From positions 1-61,109 of the forward strand of contig JBJORA010000093.1 of NCBI GenBank assembly GCA_046049675.1: a DNA stretch of 61,109 bases, in the 5' to 3' direction. This DNA is from CAIXQW01 sp046049675. GTDB lineage: Bacteria > Bacteroidota > Bacteroidia > Chitinophagales > Chitinophagaceae. This document shows, piece after piece, positions 54,601-61,109 of the stretch (position 1 is its first letter; every line of letters begins with the position of its first letter). The position numbers and the translations under genes are program-made. Under the pieces are notes generated by a model. It saw only the letters and a list, made by a program, of their open reading frames with translations. It was not told the origin of the DNA and searched no databases.

Positions 54601-55113
54601 AGTCATTGCTGCTGCAACTGCTGCATCTACATCTTCCCATTTGCTTACAGCTTTGCCAGCAAGCTCTGGTTGACGCAAACGAGCTACGTCGTATAAACTT
54701 AATACGCTTGCTTGTACACGGGCACTTGTTGCACCGCCGTATAAACTGCTATCGCTATTGCCTTCTACTTTAATTGGACGGCCTTCGCGTGTTTTTACTA
54801 AAACCGGAATAGCCTCGCCGCCATCTACAAATGTACTAGCGTAGTAAAGTGCTACACCAGGAGTCATATCGTTTGGTTTGCTAGCCCATGTGCGTGCTTT
54901 ACGCTCAGGTATTTTACAACTCGCTGCTGCAATAGCGGCTGCTGTACTAAAACCAAGATACTTCAAAAAGTCTTTACGGCTGGTACTAGCCTCTAAAATA
55001 CCTTTGCTATCTTCAAAAGGTAGCTCTGTGCGAAACTCGTCTTTAGCAAGTTTTTTTGCTTGCTTAGGATTGTTGAGTTCTTCTATACCGTGCCAATATT
55101 TTTGATTACTCAT
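51691..55113 (-). CDS. actB: Alternative complex III subunit ActB (molybdopterin-oxidoreductase-like plus Fe-S domain)
   Basis: A 1,140-residue periplasmic subunit. A Tat-type signal (TSRKDFLKYLGF, near residue 46) starts a segment AAAIAAASC. Residues 80-760 resemble molybdopterin oxidoreductases but lack cofactor, as in ActB. A low-complexity His/Ala/Gly/Asp linker (EHGKADAHGKADAHGKTEAH) at about 762-803 precedes the Fe-S domain from about 830, with cluster motifs CTGCGACTIAC, CQHCDNAPCENVC, CIGTRYCANNC and CSFCVQRT...CAQAC for three [4Fe-4S] and one [3Fe-4S] cluster. The C-terminus is another His/Ala/Gly-rich tail. The two-Arg Tat motif is replaced by Arg-Lys. Confidence 0.93.
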   Translation of the reverse strand: MSNQKYWHGIEELNNPKQAKKLAKDEFRTELPFEDSKGILEASTSRKDFLKYLGFSTAAAIAAASCKIPERKARTWASKPNDMTPGVALYYASTFVDGGEAIPVLVKTREGRPIKVEGNSDSSLYGGATSARVQASVLSLYDVARLRQPELAGKAVSKWEDVDAAVAAAMTSVGGAPIYLLTSTINSPSLSDLITKFTAKYGNVKHVQYDAVSYSGLLDAAASSTGKRAIPHYDFAAAKTIVSIGADFLGTWVSPTMYAKAYSRGRKLNKEAKTMSKHYQIEALMTTTGGAADERATCRASQYGMVAAALLGAINGSAANTGKASLDKLITDAAADLKKGNGLVVCGSNDKSTQEVVFAINAAIGAYGSTVHTATSNNAKKGNDAEMDAFVKALTGGQVGGVIVYNCNPVYEHAQGDAIGKAIKGLKLSISCNDRNDETTEVCNIKAPAHHWLESWGDAEYMSGMVSLQQPTIGNLFKTRQFGESLMRWMGDATATFKDFFTTYWMAKLGGQSGYESALQLGLAGDTPATGGGYSGSSAAALSAIAAMPKASGKEVVVYEKIGIGHGGVWSNNPWLQEMPDPVTKCTWDNYIMISPKHAKTLGAELTDLNEVQRDKKVMKVTVGGASLELPVAVVPGVNDDVIGIAVGYGRGKGVGRAATSDDQQGGKNAYKLSTFANGSVNYANPCKIESTGKDYPLAITQTHHSYEGREEVVVERTLADYAAAPMAFYEERMHKLHHYTEDFDAKAAELDAKKEAAAGHGAEHGKADAHGKADAHGKTEAHTAEHGAEGHAAHGDHDVEKLYRKNGTLYGAYESMGLKWGLSIDLNSCTGCGACTIACQAENNVSVVGKNQVMLVHDMHWLRIDRYYTSTNNNAEDSDSIQTVFMPMMCQHCDNAPCENVCPVNATNHSSEGFNQMAYNRCIGTRYCANNCPYKVRRFNWRDWNGADSFADNLFEDGYRDDINSDLTRMVLNPDVTVRSRGVIEKCSFCVQRTQAGKQKAKQENRGLTDKDAVSACAQACPTNAITFGNVNDPESEISKVRNENKERVYYALEEIHVLPNVNYLYKVRNAAKAGAPHPGGAHAAHGGEAHAAHGENGHANGAGTGEGGHSGNGAAKPAEAAAKPAEHAANHDSTAHTH

Positions 55114-55177
55114 GTAGTGGTATATTTATTTATACTGTGCTTTTGATTATATTATTTTATTTGCTTTGCTCTATGGA

Positions 55178-56461
55178 TTAGTGGTGACACTTAGCGCATT
55201 CTAAACCGCCAACTTCAGCAACGGTAACGCTATCGCGTGTGCCGGCTTTCATTTCGTCGTGATACTTTTCGTAGATTTTAGCGTAGTAGTTATTTTCTGT
55301 AAACTGTACCTTTTGCTCGCGGTGACAGTTTACGCAGAAGCCCATGCTAAGGTCGCTGCTTTGATACACCTCGTCCATTTCTTGTATTTCGCCATGGCAA
55401 CGCTGACAAGCCACTTTACCATTCTTTACGTGTGTAGCGTGGCTAAATGCAACATGATCTGGTAGGTTGTGAATCTTTACCCACTGATACTTTTCTGGAT
55501 GAGCAGGATTTGTATAAGCCTTCTTTACAGGATCCCAACCAACAGCGTCGTAAAGTTTTGCAATCTCAGCATCGCCGTTAATCTTTTCGCCATCTTTTCC
55601 TACTAGTGGATGCTCTTCTACGCCTGTATATTTATTGATACCTTTATGGCAATTCATACACACGTTAAAGCTAGGAATCATACTGTGCTTACCTTTTTCT
55701 GCAGCGCTATGGCAATACTGACAGTTGATTTGGTTGATACCGGCGTGTACTTTGTGACTGTAATAAATTGGTTGTGCTGGTTGATAATCTTTTTGACGAC
55801 CAAGCTTAATGCCTCCGCGTGTCATCCAAGCACCAAGTGCTAAAAATGCAACCACGCCAATTGCTGCTAGGTATAATTTGTGGCGATACCAAGGCACATG
55901 CTTTTTGTATTCGTAACCAACTTTTTCGCTAGCTGTTTGGTGTAATTTACGGTTTACCGTTACTAAGGCAAAAGCACAAATGGCCAATAAACCAGTGATA
56001 GTAAGGTAGAAGAAGTTGCTACTGCTTTCGCCAGCGCCAGACTTAGAGCCAGTGCCACCGCCATCGGCAGGTGCAGCTACAGGTGCCTTATAAGATTCTA
56101 CGTAGTTAACGATTGCGTCAATCTCCTCTGTGCTGAGATTTGGGAAGGCCGTCATTGCGGTCTTGTTCCACTTAGCATAAAGCTCATTGGCGTATTTGTC
56201 GCCACTAGCAATTACACTAGCTGAGTTGCGTATCCACTTGTAAATCCAGTCTTTGCTAGGAGCACGACCTGAGATACCTTGCAGCGCAGGCCCTGTAGCG
56301 TTCTTAACAGGGTGGTGACAGCTGGCACAATTGGTGCTAAATAGCGCTTTGCCATCTGGCGCGGCATACGTGTAAGTTGTTGATAATAAGAGCATTACGG
56401 TGGCTAAAAGCCAGTTGCTCCATCGCCCAAACGCACTACAAATTGAAATTTTACTATGCAC
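55178..56461 (-). CDS. actA: Alternative complex III subunit ActA (multiheme cytochrome c with fused N-terminal cytochrome domain)
   Basis: A 427-residue periplasmic membrane-anchored cytochrome. It starts at a GTG at 56461 with a signal peptide, then a mono-heme domain with CASCH (45-49), a membrane helix (about 150-168, FYLTITGLLAICAFALVTV) and a second (about 195-212), and a multiheme domain with five motifs: CQYCH, CMNCH, CQRCH, CVNCH and CAKCH. Total six CxxCH. It receives electrons from ActB and delivers them to ActE or cytochrome c. It is the first gene of the operon, with a TACCTTTG -7 element at 56495-56502. Confidence 0.93.
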   Translation of the reverse strand: MHSKISICSAFGRWSNWLLATVMLLLSTTYTYAAPDGKALFSTNCASCHHPVKNATGPALQGISGRAPSKDWIYKWIRNSASVIASGDKYANELYAKWNKTAMTAFPNLSTEEIDAIVNYVESYKAPVAAPADGGGTGSKSGAGESSSNFFYLTITGLLAICAFALVTVNRKLHQTASEKVGYEYKKHVPWYRHKLYLAAIGVVAFLALGAWMTRGGIKLGRQKDYQPAQPIYYSHKVHAGINQINCQYCHSAAEKGKHSMIPSFNVCMNCHKGINKYTGVEEHPLVGKDGEKINGDAEIAKLYDAVGWDPVKKAYTNPAHPEKYQWVKIHNLPDHVAFSHATHVKNGKVACQRCHGEIQEMDEVYQSSDLSMGFCVNCHREQKVQFTENNYYAKIYEKYHDEMKAGTRDSVTVAEVGGLECAKCHH

Positions 56462-56945
56462 AGAGATTCGAAATTTTGTTAAATTTAACAGCTACAAAGG
56501 TAGAAAAATGACTGAAATTTTACGCGAAAAGAGCCTGTGTTGCAGCATGATATAAAGCAAAGAAAATGAGCTTAAATTGCCTATAAATCAATGTTTTGCA
56601 AGCAATTGTACATGTCTTACTGAGCAAACGGGTTGCAATTTTGAATATGTGGAAAAGCTTGGTAATGCTTTGTTTTATAGGGCTTTGCGATATTCACATT
56701 ATGCCTGTTTTTAATGTGGAAAACGAGTCAAATGCTGCGGTTTTGCTGGCTTATTTTCAAATAAAATTGAAACATGAGTTTGGTAAGTGAAGTAAAAATT
56801 GCAAAAATTCTCTTCTCGCATTTACTTAAAAATCCATAGCAAAAATATGATAAGTTAATCCTGTGGGAAAAGGTGTAGAATTTGCGCTATTTGCAAGCGA
56901 TTTTTTTACTTTTTCCCCCTTATCTTGCGGCTATAGAAGAGCAGT
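56462..56945. other. Intergenic region upstream of the respiratory operon
   Basis: About 480 bp. It holds the operon promoter near 56500. A 64-codon plus-strand frame beginning with TTG at 56596, with an internal ATG at 56647, has a hydrophobic start (MWKSLVMLCFIGLCDIHIM) but no support from a promoter or ribosome-binding site; not called as a gene. Confidence 0.5.
56495..56502 (-). promoter_or_regulatory. Promoter -7 element of the ActA-cox4 operon
   Basis: The minus strand reads TACCTTTG, matching TAnnTTTG, 33 nt before the GTG at 56461. A TTTTCG lies 22 nt further upstream as a poor -33 match. The whole 15-kb operon may start here. Confidence 0.55.
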
Positions 56946-57317
56946 ATGAAGAGCGGCAACGCAATAACTTGGTTTGAGATACCTGTAAGCGATTTTGAAA
57001 GAGCTAGAGCTTTTTATGAGGCAATTTTTGAAATAGAAATGGCTACAAGCGAACTTGAAGGCTACAAAATGGCCTTTTTCCCGAATACTGGCGGCGTAAC
57101 TGGCGCCATTTGTTTTGGCGAAAGCTATATCCCTAGTGGCAACGGTGTGTTACTGTACCTCAACGCTAGCCCCGACCTAAATGCTGTATTAGAGCGCGTC
57201 ATGGAAAATCATGGTCATATCCTCGTTCCTAAAACTGCCATTGGCGAAGGCATGGGCTATTATGCTATTGTAGTTGATAGCGAAGGCAATAGGTTGGCGC
57301 TGCAGAGTAGTGAGTAA
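56946..57317 (+). CDS. VOC/glyoxalase-superfamily protein
   Basis: A 123-residue protein with the VOC betaalphabetabetabeta fold pattern: ITWFEIPVSDFERARAFYEAIF, then FFPNTGGVTGAICFG, NGVLLYLNAS, HGHILVPKTAIG and YAIVVDSEGNRLALQSSE. Glyoxalase-like, with metal-ligand candidates Glu11 and Glu116 or Asp113. Substrate unknown; could bind a small hydrophobic molecule or antibiotic. ATG start, near the end of the intergenic region. Confidence 0.8.
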   Translation: MKSGNAITWFEIPVSDFERARAFYEAIFEIEMATSELEGYKMAFFPNTGGVTGAICFGESYIPSGNGVLLYLNASPDLNAVLERVMENHGHILVPKTAIGEGMGYYAIVVDSEGNRLALQSSE

Positions 57318-57320
57318 GAA

Positions 57321-57349
57321 ATTGTTGAATTGTTATATTGTTGCATTGT
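57321..57349. repeat. ATTGTT-rich repeat, unlinked copy
   Basis: The first 22 bp are identical to 41572-41593 next to the four-helix-bundle gene. No four-helix-bundle gene is at this site. It lies just after the stop of the VOC gene. Confidence 0.7.
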
Positions 57350-57418
57350 CCCTAGAAAATATTAGCATTGCTACAGCGCTCTATACCTTTACAATTATGC
57401 GAGTTAGCCGAGCATTAA

Positions 57419-57775
57419 CTACTTGCACGTTAAAGGTATCGCAGCGATTTTGTTCCATTGCCGACCAATCAATGTCAATGGATTACTACACACAGGAACT
57501 ACTACGTCTGTAACAGGTCGATTAGCATTTGGATTTGATAAAAGAAATTGACAAACAATGAAGCTATCGCTATTACCATAAGAAGTATAGGTCGTGTGGT
57601 ATTTTTCTTGTCCTACAATAAACTCATAGATTTTGGCTTGACCACTTTTGGCCTTCTTGGTCTCAACTAATTTGGCAATCGTATAAATACCATTAATACG
57701 AACTTGCTCCGAACGAAAATAAAGAACAACTAGTACTGCTACAATCAAAAAGAGCGGTATGAATTTCTTTTCCAT
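57419..57775 (-). CDS. Membrane-anchored hypothetical protein, 118 residues
   Basis: Not recognised. N-terminal helix KFIPLFLIVAVLVVLYF (residues 4-20), then a beta-rich domain (INGIYTIAKLVETKKAKSG, YEFIVGQEKYHTTYTSY, FIVCQFLLSNP) and a C-terminal CSNPLTLIGRQWNKIAAIPLTCK, with paired Cys. It could be a small periplasmic domain protein. No operon partner. Confidence 0.6.
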   Translation of the reverse strand: MEKKFIPLFLIVAVLVVLYFRSEQVRINGIYTIAKLVETKKAKSGQAKIYEFIVGQEKYHTTYTSYGNSDSFIVCQFLLSNPNANRPVTDVVVPVCSNPLTLIGRQWNKIAAIPLTCK

Positions 57776-57994
57776 TAACAGTGTTTAAGGTTTGTACTAC
57801 TTTGAGTACAATTTAGATGGTAAGGTGCATCTATTACGGCAAAGTAAGCAAGAATAAGTCAACATTCTAATTAACGGCAATCTAAGAGCAATCAATTCAT
57901 GTATCATTTTTCCTGGTTCACACTTTAGCAATCATAAATAATACTTAAAGGATGATGCCTTTATGGAAAATGCAAGTATTTGCATCCTACAATT

Positions 57995-59893
57995 ATGTTG
58001 AAGCTACTAACGAGATTGCTACTTTTTGCAGCGATGGTTTTGATGTTGTCGAAATGCTCTAACTCAACTAGCACAAGTGCAATAAACAATGCCACGGTAT
58101 CGAGTGAAAAAAGTACTCTGCCAATTAAAGGATTTGCCTCACCAAAGGGCATAACTGCAAGTCAGTTTTTTGACATCAATGGCAGCAATGACAAAGTTAT
58201 TGAAGGTAAAAATGGCACCATCATTGTTTGCCCGAAAGCTTGCTTTACAAATGCAAAGGGACAAATCGTTAGTGGCAATATAAAAATAGAGTTGAAGGAA
58301 TGTTTGCATTTAGATGATATGATATTGTCGAACCTAGCGACCACATCTAATGGCAAGGCCCTTGAAACTGATGGCATGATTTACTTAGCAGCAACTGCAA
58401 ATGGTGAACGTTTGCAGATAAACAAAAAGAATCCAATCCATATAGAAATTCCTACGCAACACAAACAGCAAGGTATGTCGGCATACAAAGGCATCAAAGA
58501 TTCTGTTGGTAATATCAATTGGGTAGAACCAAAGATTATAGAAGATTATTTAGTTACTGTAGATTTGGACTTACTAGATTTTTTGCCGCCTAACTTCGCT
58601 GCCGAAGTAGATAAAGGCATGCCGTATAGGCATTACAAAACTGCAACACCACAACTTGTAGATAGTTTGTACTATTCGCTTTCAGTAAGCAATGGTAAAG
58701 AACTCCTGCAAGGCTTGGTAGATACTAATCTCAACGAGGCATACTACAACAAAAATAGAAAAGTTGTAAACGGCCGTTACGATAGGCAATCCTACAATAT
58801 AACAACTTATGATAGCAGCCGCGGCGGCGATGGTGCTAGCACTAGAAATTCTGGAATTGATCCTGCTATTATCAAGGTGCTAAAATCTAAGCAGTATCAA
58901 AATACTTTTATTGCAACAAGAGAATTTGAAGCGCGCCTTAAAACAATTTTCAAAGCATGCGACAATAGATTATTGCAAGTATATGTGGCCAACCTCAATA
59001 AAAATTTATATGTGCTAGATAGCATAGCAGAAAATCTCATGAAAGGCACCGAGCATGCAAAAGCCTTCGGGGATTTTCGTTTGCAACGCAAAACAAATGT
59101 GCGACATGCAGATAAATATTACAAGCTATTGCAAAATTTTTATAGCGAACAGCTTTCTAAAGTAAAGACTGAACTACAACAAAAAAAGGAGCAGGTCATT
59201 GCAGAGCTTCAGCAAAAAAATACAGCTGCTGAAAAACTTACTGATAGCTATACACAAGTACTTTGGCGTCGCGAAAAATATCGCATGGAAACCTATGGTT
59301 TTGATTGGAGTGATACTGGCTGGATCAATGTAGACAGAGGTATTGCTCCAAAAAACTGGGGGCCAAAACCGCTAGAGTTTGTCGTACAAAATGCAAAGGA
59401 GTTTGAGCAGATTTACTGCTATGTTGTTTACAGCAGCATCAAAAGTATCTATCGTTTGAACACACTTGATAAAACTACTTTTTATGTTGGCAATAGCGAT
59501 GATAGACAGATGTTGATGCCGAAGAAAAGTGTAGCCTATGCCATAGTGCTTGCATACAAAGAAGAGCAAGCTTATTTTGCTAAAGCACAGTTTGAAACTG
59601 GTACAAATCAATCGCTAACACTGCTACCTAAACAAAGCTCTGATAAAGAAATAAGTGATGCGCTCGACATTTACAATAAAGATTACCTCAATGAAAATTC
59701 TATTGCTTTGGATATGCAATACATGCGTGCATTAGCAAAGGAACGACAACGGCAAAAAGTACTTGAAAGGGAAAGTCAGTTTATCTATGCGTTGTGGCAT
59801 GCGGCGTATCCGTGCGGAGATGGGTATAAGGAAGAAGGGATACGAGCTGCCCAGGAGCCAGTTGCACCGCCATATAACTATCAATTTAAGTAA
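57995..59893 (+). CDS. Lipoprotein-type hypothetical protein, 632 residues
   Basis: Starts at the ATG at 57995 (MLKLLTRLLLFAAMVLM) with lipobox MLSKC; the frame is open from 57980. After a Ser/Thr/Asn linker the body has no family motif I recognise. Landmarks: GKNGTIIVCPKACFTNAKGQ, IHIEIPTQHKQQ, a helical middle with Lys/Glu/Gln (LQQKKEQVIAELQQKN coiled-coil), and TDSYTQVLWRREKYRMETYG. The N-terminal third is beta-rich, the middle is alpha-helical. Probably a periplasm-facing, surface-exposed lipoprotein. Function unknown. Confidence 0.6.
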   Translation: MLKLLTRLLLFAAMVLMLSKCSNSTSTSAINNATVSSEKSTLPIKGFASPKGITASQFFDINGSNDKVIEGKNGTIIVCPKACFTNAKGQIVSGNIKIELKECLHLDDMILSNLATTSNGKALETDGMIYLAATANGERLQINKKNPIHIEIPTQHKQQGMSAYKGIKDSVGNINWVEPKIIEDYLVTVDLDLLDFLPPNFAAEVDKGMPYRHYKTATPQLVDSLYYSLSVSNGKELLQGLVDTNLNEAYYNKNRKVVNGRYDRQSYNITTYDSSRGGDGASTRNSGIDPAIIKVLKSKQYQNTFIATREFEARLKTIFKACDNRLLQVYVANLNKNLYVLDSIAENLMKGTEHAKAFGDFRLQRKTNVRHADKYYKLLQNFYSEQLSKVKTELQQKKEQVIAELQQKNTAAEKLTDSYTQVLWRREKYRMETYGFDWSDTGWINVDRGIAPKNWGPKPLEFVVQNAKEFEQIYCYVVYSSIKSIYRLNTLDKTTFYVGNSDDRQMLMPKKSVAYAIVLAYKEEQAYFAKAQFETGTNQSLTLLPKQSSDKEISDALDIYNKDYLNENSIALDMQYMRALAKERQRQKVLERESQFIYALWHAAYPCGDGYKEEGIRAAQEPVAPPYNYQFK

Positions 59894-60141
59894 GCAGCGG
59901 TTGGTGATGCATTGTTGACGTTTGCAACTGAAATCAAAAGTTGGGAATAGTGTAGAAGACTATAAGGCTTTGAAATGTGTGCTGAACATTTTTTTATTTA
60001 TCTTTGGCATTAGGCAATACTAACGATGCAAGTCGTTACATCATGAATTGACTAAAATACAAGAAGATAAACGTAATTAGAATAATTATCTAGTACTGAT
60101 AAATTTAATCTGATGTTGCGAGCAAAAAAAATATACAAGCG

Positions 60142-60357
60142 ATGATAGCGATACACCCACAATTTATTACAGATAGCGAAGGCAATAAATTATCTGCCAT
60201 TCTACCAATTGATGAATTTCAAAGTATTTTAGAAGAATTAGAAGACCTAGAAGATATCCGTTTGTACGATGCGAGTAAGAGCGATAAGGAGCCTGCCATT
60301 GCTAAAGAAGAAGCAATGAAAATAATTGAAGACGAAAGAAAAAAGCAAGGCTTGTAG
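60142..60357 (+). CDS. Antitoxin of a RelE/ParE-type toxin-antitoxin pair
   Basis: A 71-residue protein: IAIHPQFITDSEGNKLSAIL then an acidic helix (DEFQSILEELEDLEDIRLYD) and a charged C-terminal tail ending DERKKQGL. The N-terminal beta/helix plus acidic helix and tail are the Phd/YefM-like or RelB-like antitoxin form. The stop codon overlaps the toxin start (TAGTG), so they are translationally coupled. It binds its own promoter and the toxin in the usual scheme. Confidence 0.8.
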   Translation: MIAIHPQFITDSEGNKLSAILPIDEFQSILEELEDLEDIRLYDASKSDKEPAIAKEEAMKIIEDERKKQGL

Positions 60358-60611
60358 TGTATACCTTAGAATACAAAAAGCAAGCTATTAGAGCGTTAGC
60401 AAAAATTAATGAGCCGTACTATACTGCAATCATTAATGCTATTGATGCACTTGCTGAAGATCCTAGACCATACGGTCATAAGAAGTTGAGTGGTAGAGAT
60501 GGTTACAGAATTCGCGTGGGTACTTATCGCGTCATTTATGACATTTTGGATAATGTGCTTATTGTACAAATTGTTGCTGTAGGTAGTAGAGGCAGTATCT
60601 ACGAGAAGTAA
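60357..60611 (+). CDS. RelE/ParE-family toxin
   Basis: An 84-residue protein with a GTG start at 60357: YTLEYKKQAIRALAKIN (N-terminal helix after strand 1), DALAEDPRPYGHKKLSG and YRIRVGTYRVIYDILDNVLIVQIVAVGSRG. The RVGTYRVIYDI strand and the conserved Lys/Arg are typical of RelE-family ribonucleases that cleave mRNA on the ribosome. Complete. It sits next to the palindromic repeats from 60628 on. Confidence 0.88.
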   Translation: MYTLEYKKQAIRALAKINEPYYTAIINAIDALAEDPRPYGHKKLSGRDGYRIRVGTYRVIYDILDNVLIVQIVAVGSRGSIYEK

Positions 60612-60627
60612 ATCTATTAGGTAGGCT

Positions 60628-60643
60628 GCCCTGAGATTCGGGC
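60628..60643 (+). terminator. Possible terminator hairpin after the toxin gene
   Basis: GCCC and GGGC flank an 8-nt loop, 17 bp after the toxin stop, followed by TTCAATT. The tail is weak. Confidence 0.3.
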
Positions 60644-60672
60644 TTCAATTAAAAATGCAATTTCCAAGCCTT

Positions 60673-60774
60673 GACCTCAAAGAGGTCGTATGTGCTTTGT
60701 TTCATTTTTCACAAATGGGGGTCGGCGTAATTGTTTGCATATGAATTCATGCGACCACCTGCGGGGTCGGCGGT
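60673..60774. repeat. REP-like palindrome unit, copy 1 (102 bp)
   Basis: Starts with the hairpin GACCTCAAAGAGGTC, continues GTATGTGC...CATATGAATTCATGCGACC and ends in the second palindromic half (GACC...GGGGTC). It matches the unit at 60994-61096 over almost its whole length. Confidence 0.85.
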
Positions 60775-60789
60775 ACATTAGATATTTTA

Positions 60790-60833
60790 GTGCTATAAAT
60801 ATTGGACTCCTTTGGAGTCCTGCGATGTAGCAC
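60790..60833. repeat. Nested hairpin between the REP-like units
   Basis: The outer pair GTGCTA/TAGCAC encloses the perfect 7-bp stem GGACTCC-TTT-GGAGTCC (60804-60820). Non-coding. Confidence 0.75.
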
Positions 60834-60941
60834 TAGCTGCGACAATTATAGGCTAGCTTAGATAAAATCAAATAGCCGTTTTCTCAAGCGCAAGTAGCGA
60901 AGCGGTAGTAATTCGCTTTTGAAAATAAATTACTATTCCTT

Positions 60942-60956
60942 GACCTCAAAGAGGTC
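60942..60956. repeat. Isolated GACCTC hairpin, partial copy
   Basis: GACCTCAAAGAGGTC (a 6-bp stem and 3-nt loop), preceded by CCTT as in copy 1 but not continued by the rest of the unit. Confidence 0.8.
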
Positions 60957-60993
60957 TAATGTTTGTAGAAAGATTACGCGAAATAGGTACCCC

Positions 60994-61096
60994 GACCTCA
61001 AAGAGGTCGTATGTGCATTGTCTTATTTTACGCAAAATGGGGATTTGCGCCATTATTTGTATATGAATTCATGCGACCACCTTCGGGGTCGGTGGT
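60994..61096. repeat. REP-like palindrome unit, copy 2 (103 bp)
   Basis: GACCTCAAAGAGGTC followed by GTATGTGCATTGTC... and ATATGAATTCATGCGACCAC then CTTCGGGGTCGG. It resembles copy 1 throughout, with scattered differences in the middle. It stops a few bases before the window edge. Confidence 0.85.
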
Positions 61097-61109
61097 GGAT
61101 GTGATTCCG

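Noticed and set aside
56596..56790. 64-codon plus-strand frame before the VOC gene
   Set aside because: TTG start, no promoter, and only a hydrophobic N-terminus; may be chance. Listed as uncertain in the intergenic entry.
60919..61104. 61-codon frame overlapping the REP-like units
   Set aside because: It lies entirely in palindromic repeats and has no protein-like features.
1..61109. tRNA, rRNA, riboswitch and origin signals
   Set aside because: I looked for tRNA cloverleaf ends (CCA-type), long conserved rRNA segments and DnaA-box clusters and did not see any; a tRNA-scan would be decisive.

Overview
The window is a chromosomal segment of a Bacteroidota bacterium, probably of the Chitinophagia/Sphingobacteriia side. 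The evidence is type IX secretion (T9SS) sorting domains, an alternative complex III plus caa3-type oxidase operon in the usual Bacteroidota order, Reg_prop/LytTR two-component proteins, -7 promoter elements of the form TAnnTTTG, AT-rich intergenic DNA, and almost no purine-rich ribosome binding sites. No rRNA, tRNA, CRISPR array or complete insertion sequence was seen.

Layout. 1-1745: the start of an RNA-binding protein with a 39-residue tandem repeat (leaving the window on the left), then rlmN. 1.9-6.5 kb: an accessory, AT-rich stretch with small secreted or lipoproteins, a T9SS sorting-domain remnant, about 1 kb of apparently decayed DNA, and an unusual trio (two related secreted proteins around a three-helix membrane protein). 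7.3-14.4 kb: two GHMP sugar kinases (heptose-7-phosphate kinase type), an NAD-dependent sugar epimerase, and a LytS/LytTR-type two-component pair. 14.6-19.1 kb: a 1,501-residue T9SS-exported repeat protein. 19.3-30.6 kb: envelope glycan and general genes: two methyltransferases, a GT-C-like membrane protein, a DUF4258 protein, mtaB, a small conserved protein, Wzz- and Wza-like export proteins, a nitronate monooxygenase-like protein and a sugar nucleotidyltransferase. 30.6-41.0 kb: glyA, a DUF937-OmpA protein, purA, a nucleoside-diphosphate-sugar epimerase-like protein, three outer-envelope proteins, and an AAA/DUF4143 ATPase. 41.1-56.5 kb: the respiratory operon on the minus strand, actABCDEF-coxB-coxA-ctaB-coxC-coxC2-[four-helix-bundle gene]-cox4. 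56.9-61.1 kb: a glyoxalase-fold protein, hypothetical proteins, a RelE/ParE-type toxin-antitoxin pair and a cluster of palindromic REP-like repeats.

How the genes work together. ActA-F oxidises menaquinol and passes electrons through cytochrome c domains to the caa3-type oxidase (CoxA/B/C/4), whose heme is farnesylated by CtaB. The sugar kinases, epimerase, nucleotidyltransferase, GT-C-like protein, methyltransferases, Wza-like and Wzz-like proteins are consistent with making and exporting a heptose-containing surface polysaccharide, although they are scattered over several operons.

Most notable: an array of 14-bp operator-like dyads with 20-bp period occurs on both sides of the first GHMP kinase; the four-helix-bundle gene interrupts the oxidase operon and is bracketed by ATTGTT-rich inverted sequences that also occur at 57.3 kb; several genes have the -7 promoter element only 4-7 nt from the start codon, implying leaderless mRNAs; and the 4.6-6.5 kb trio is a possible secreted-peptide or self-protection system of unknown type. 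All functional statements are from reading motifs by eye, with no database search.
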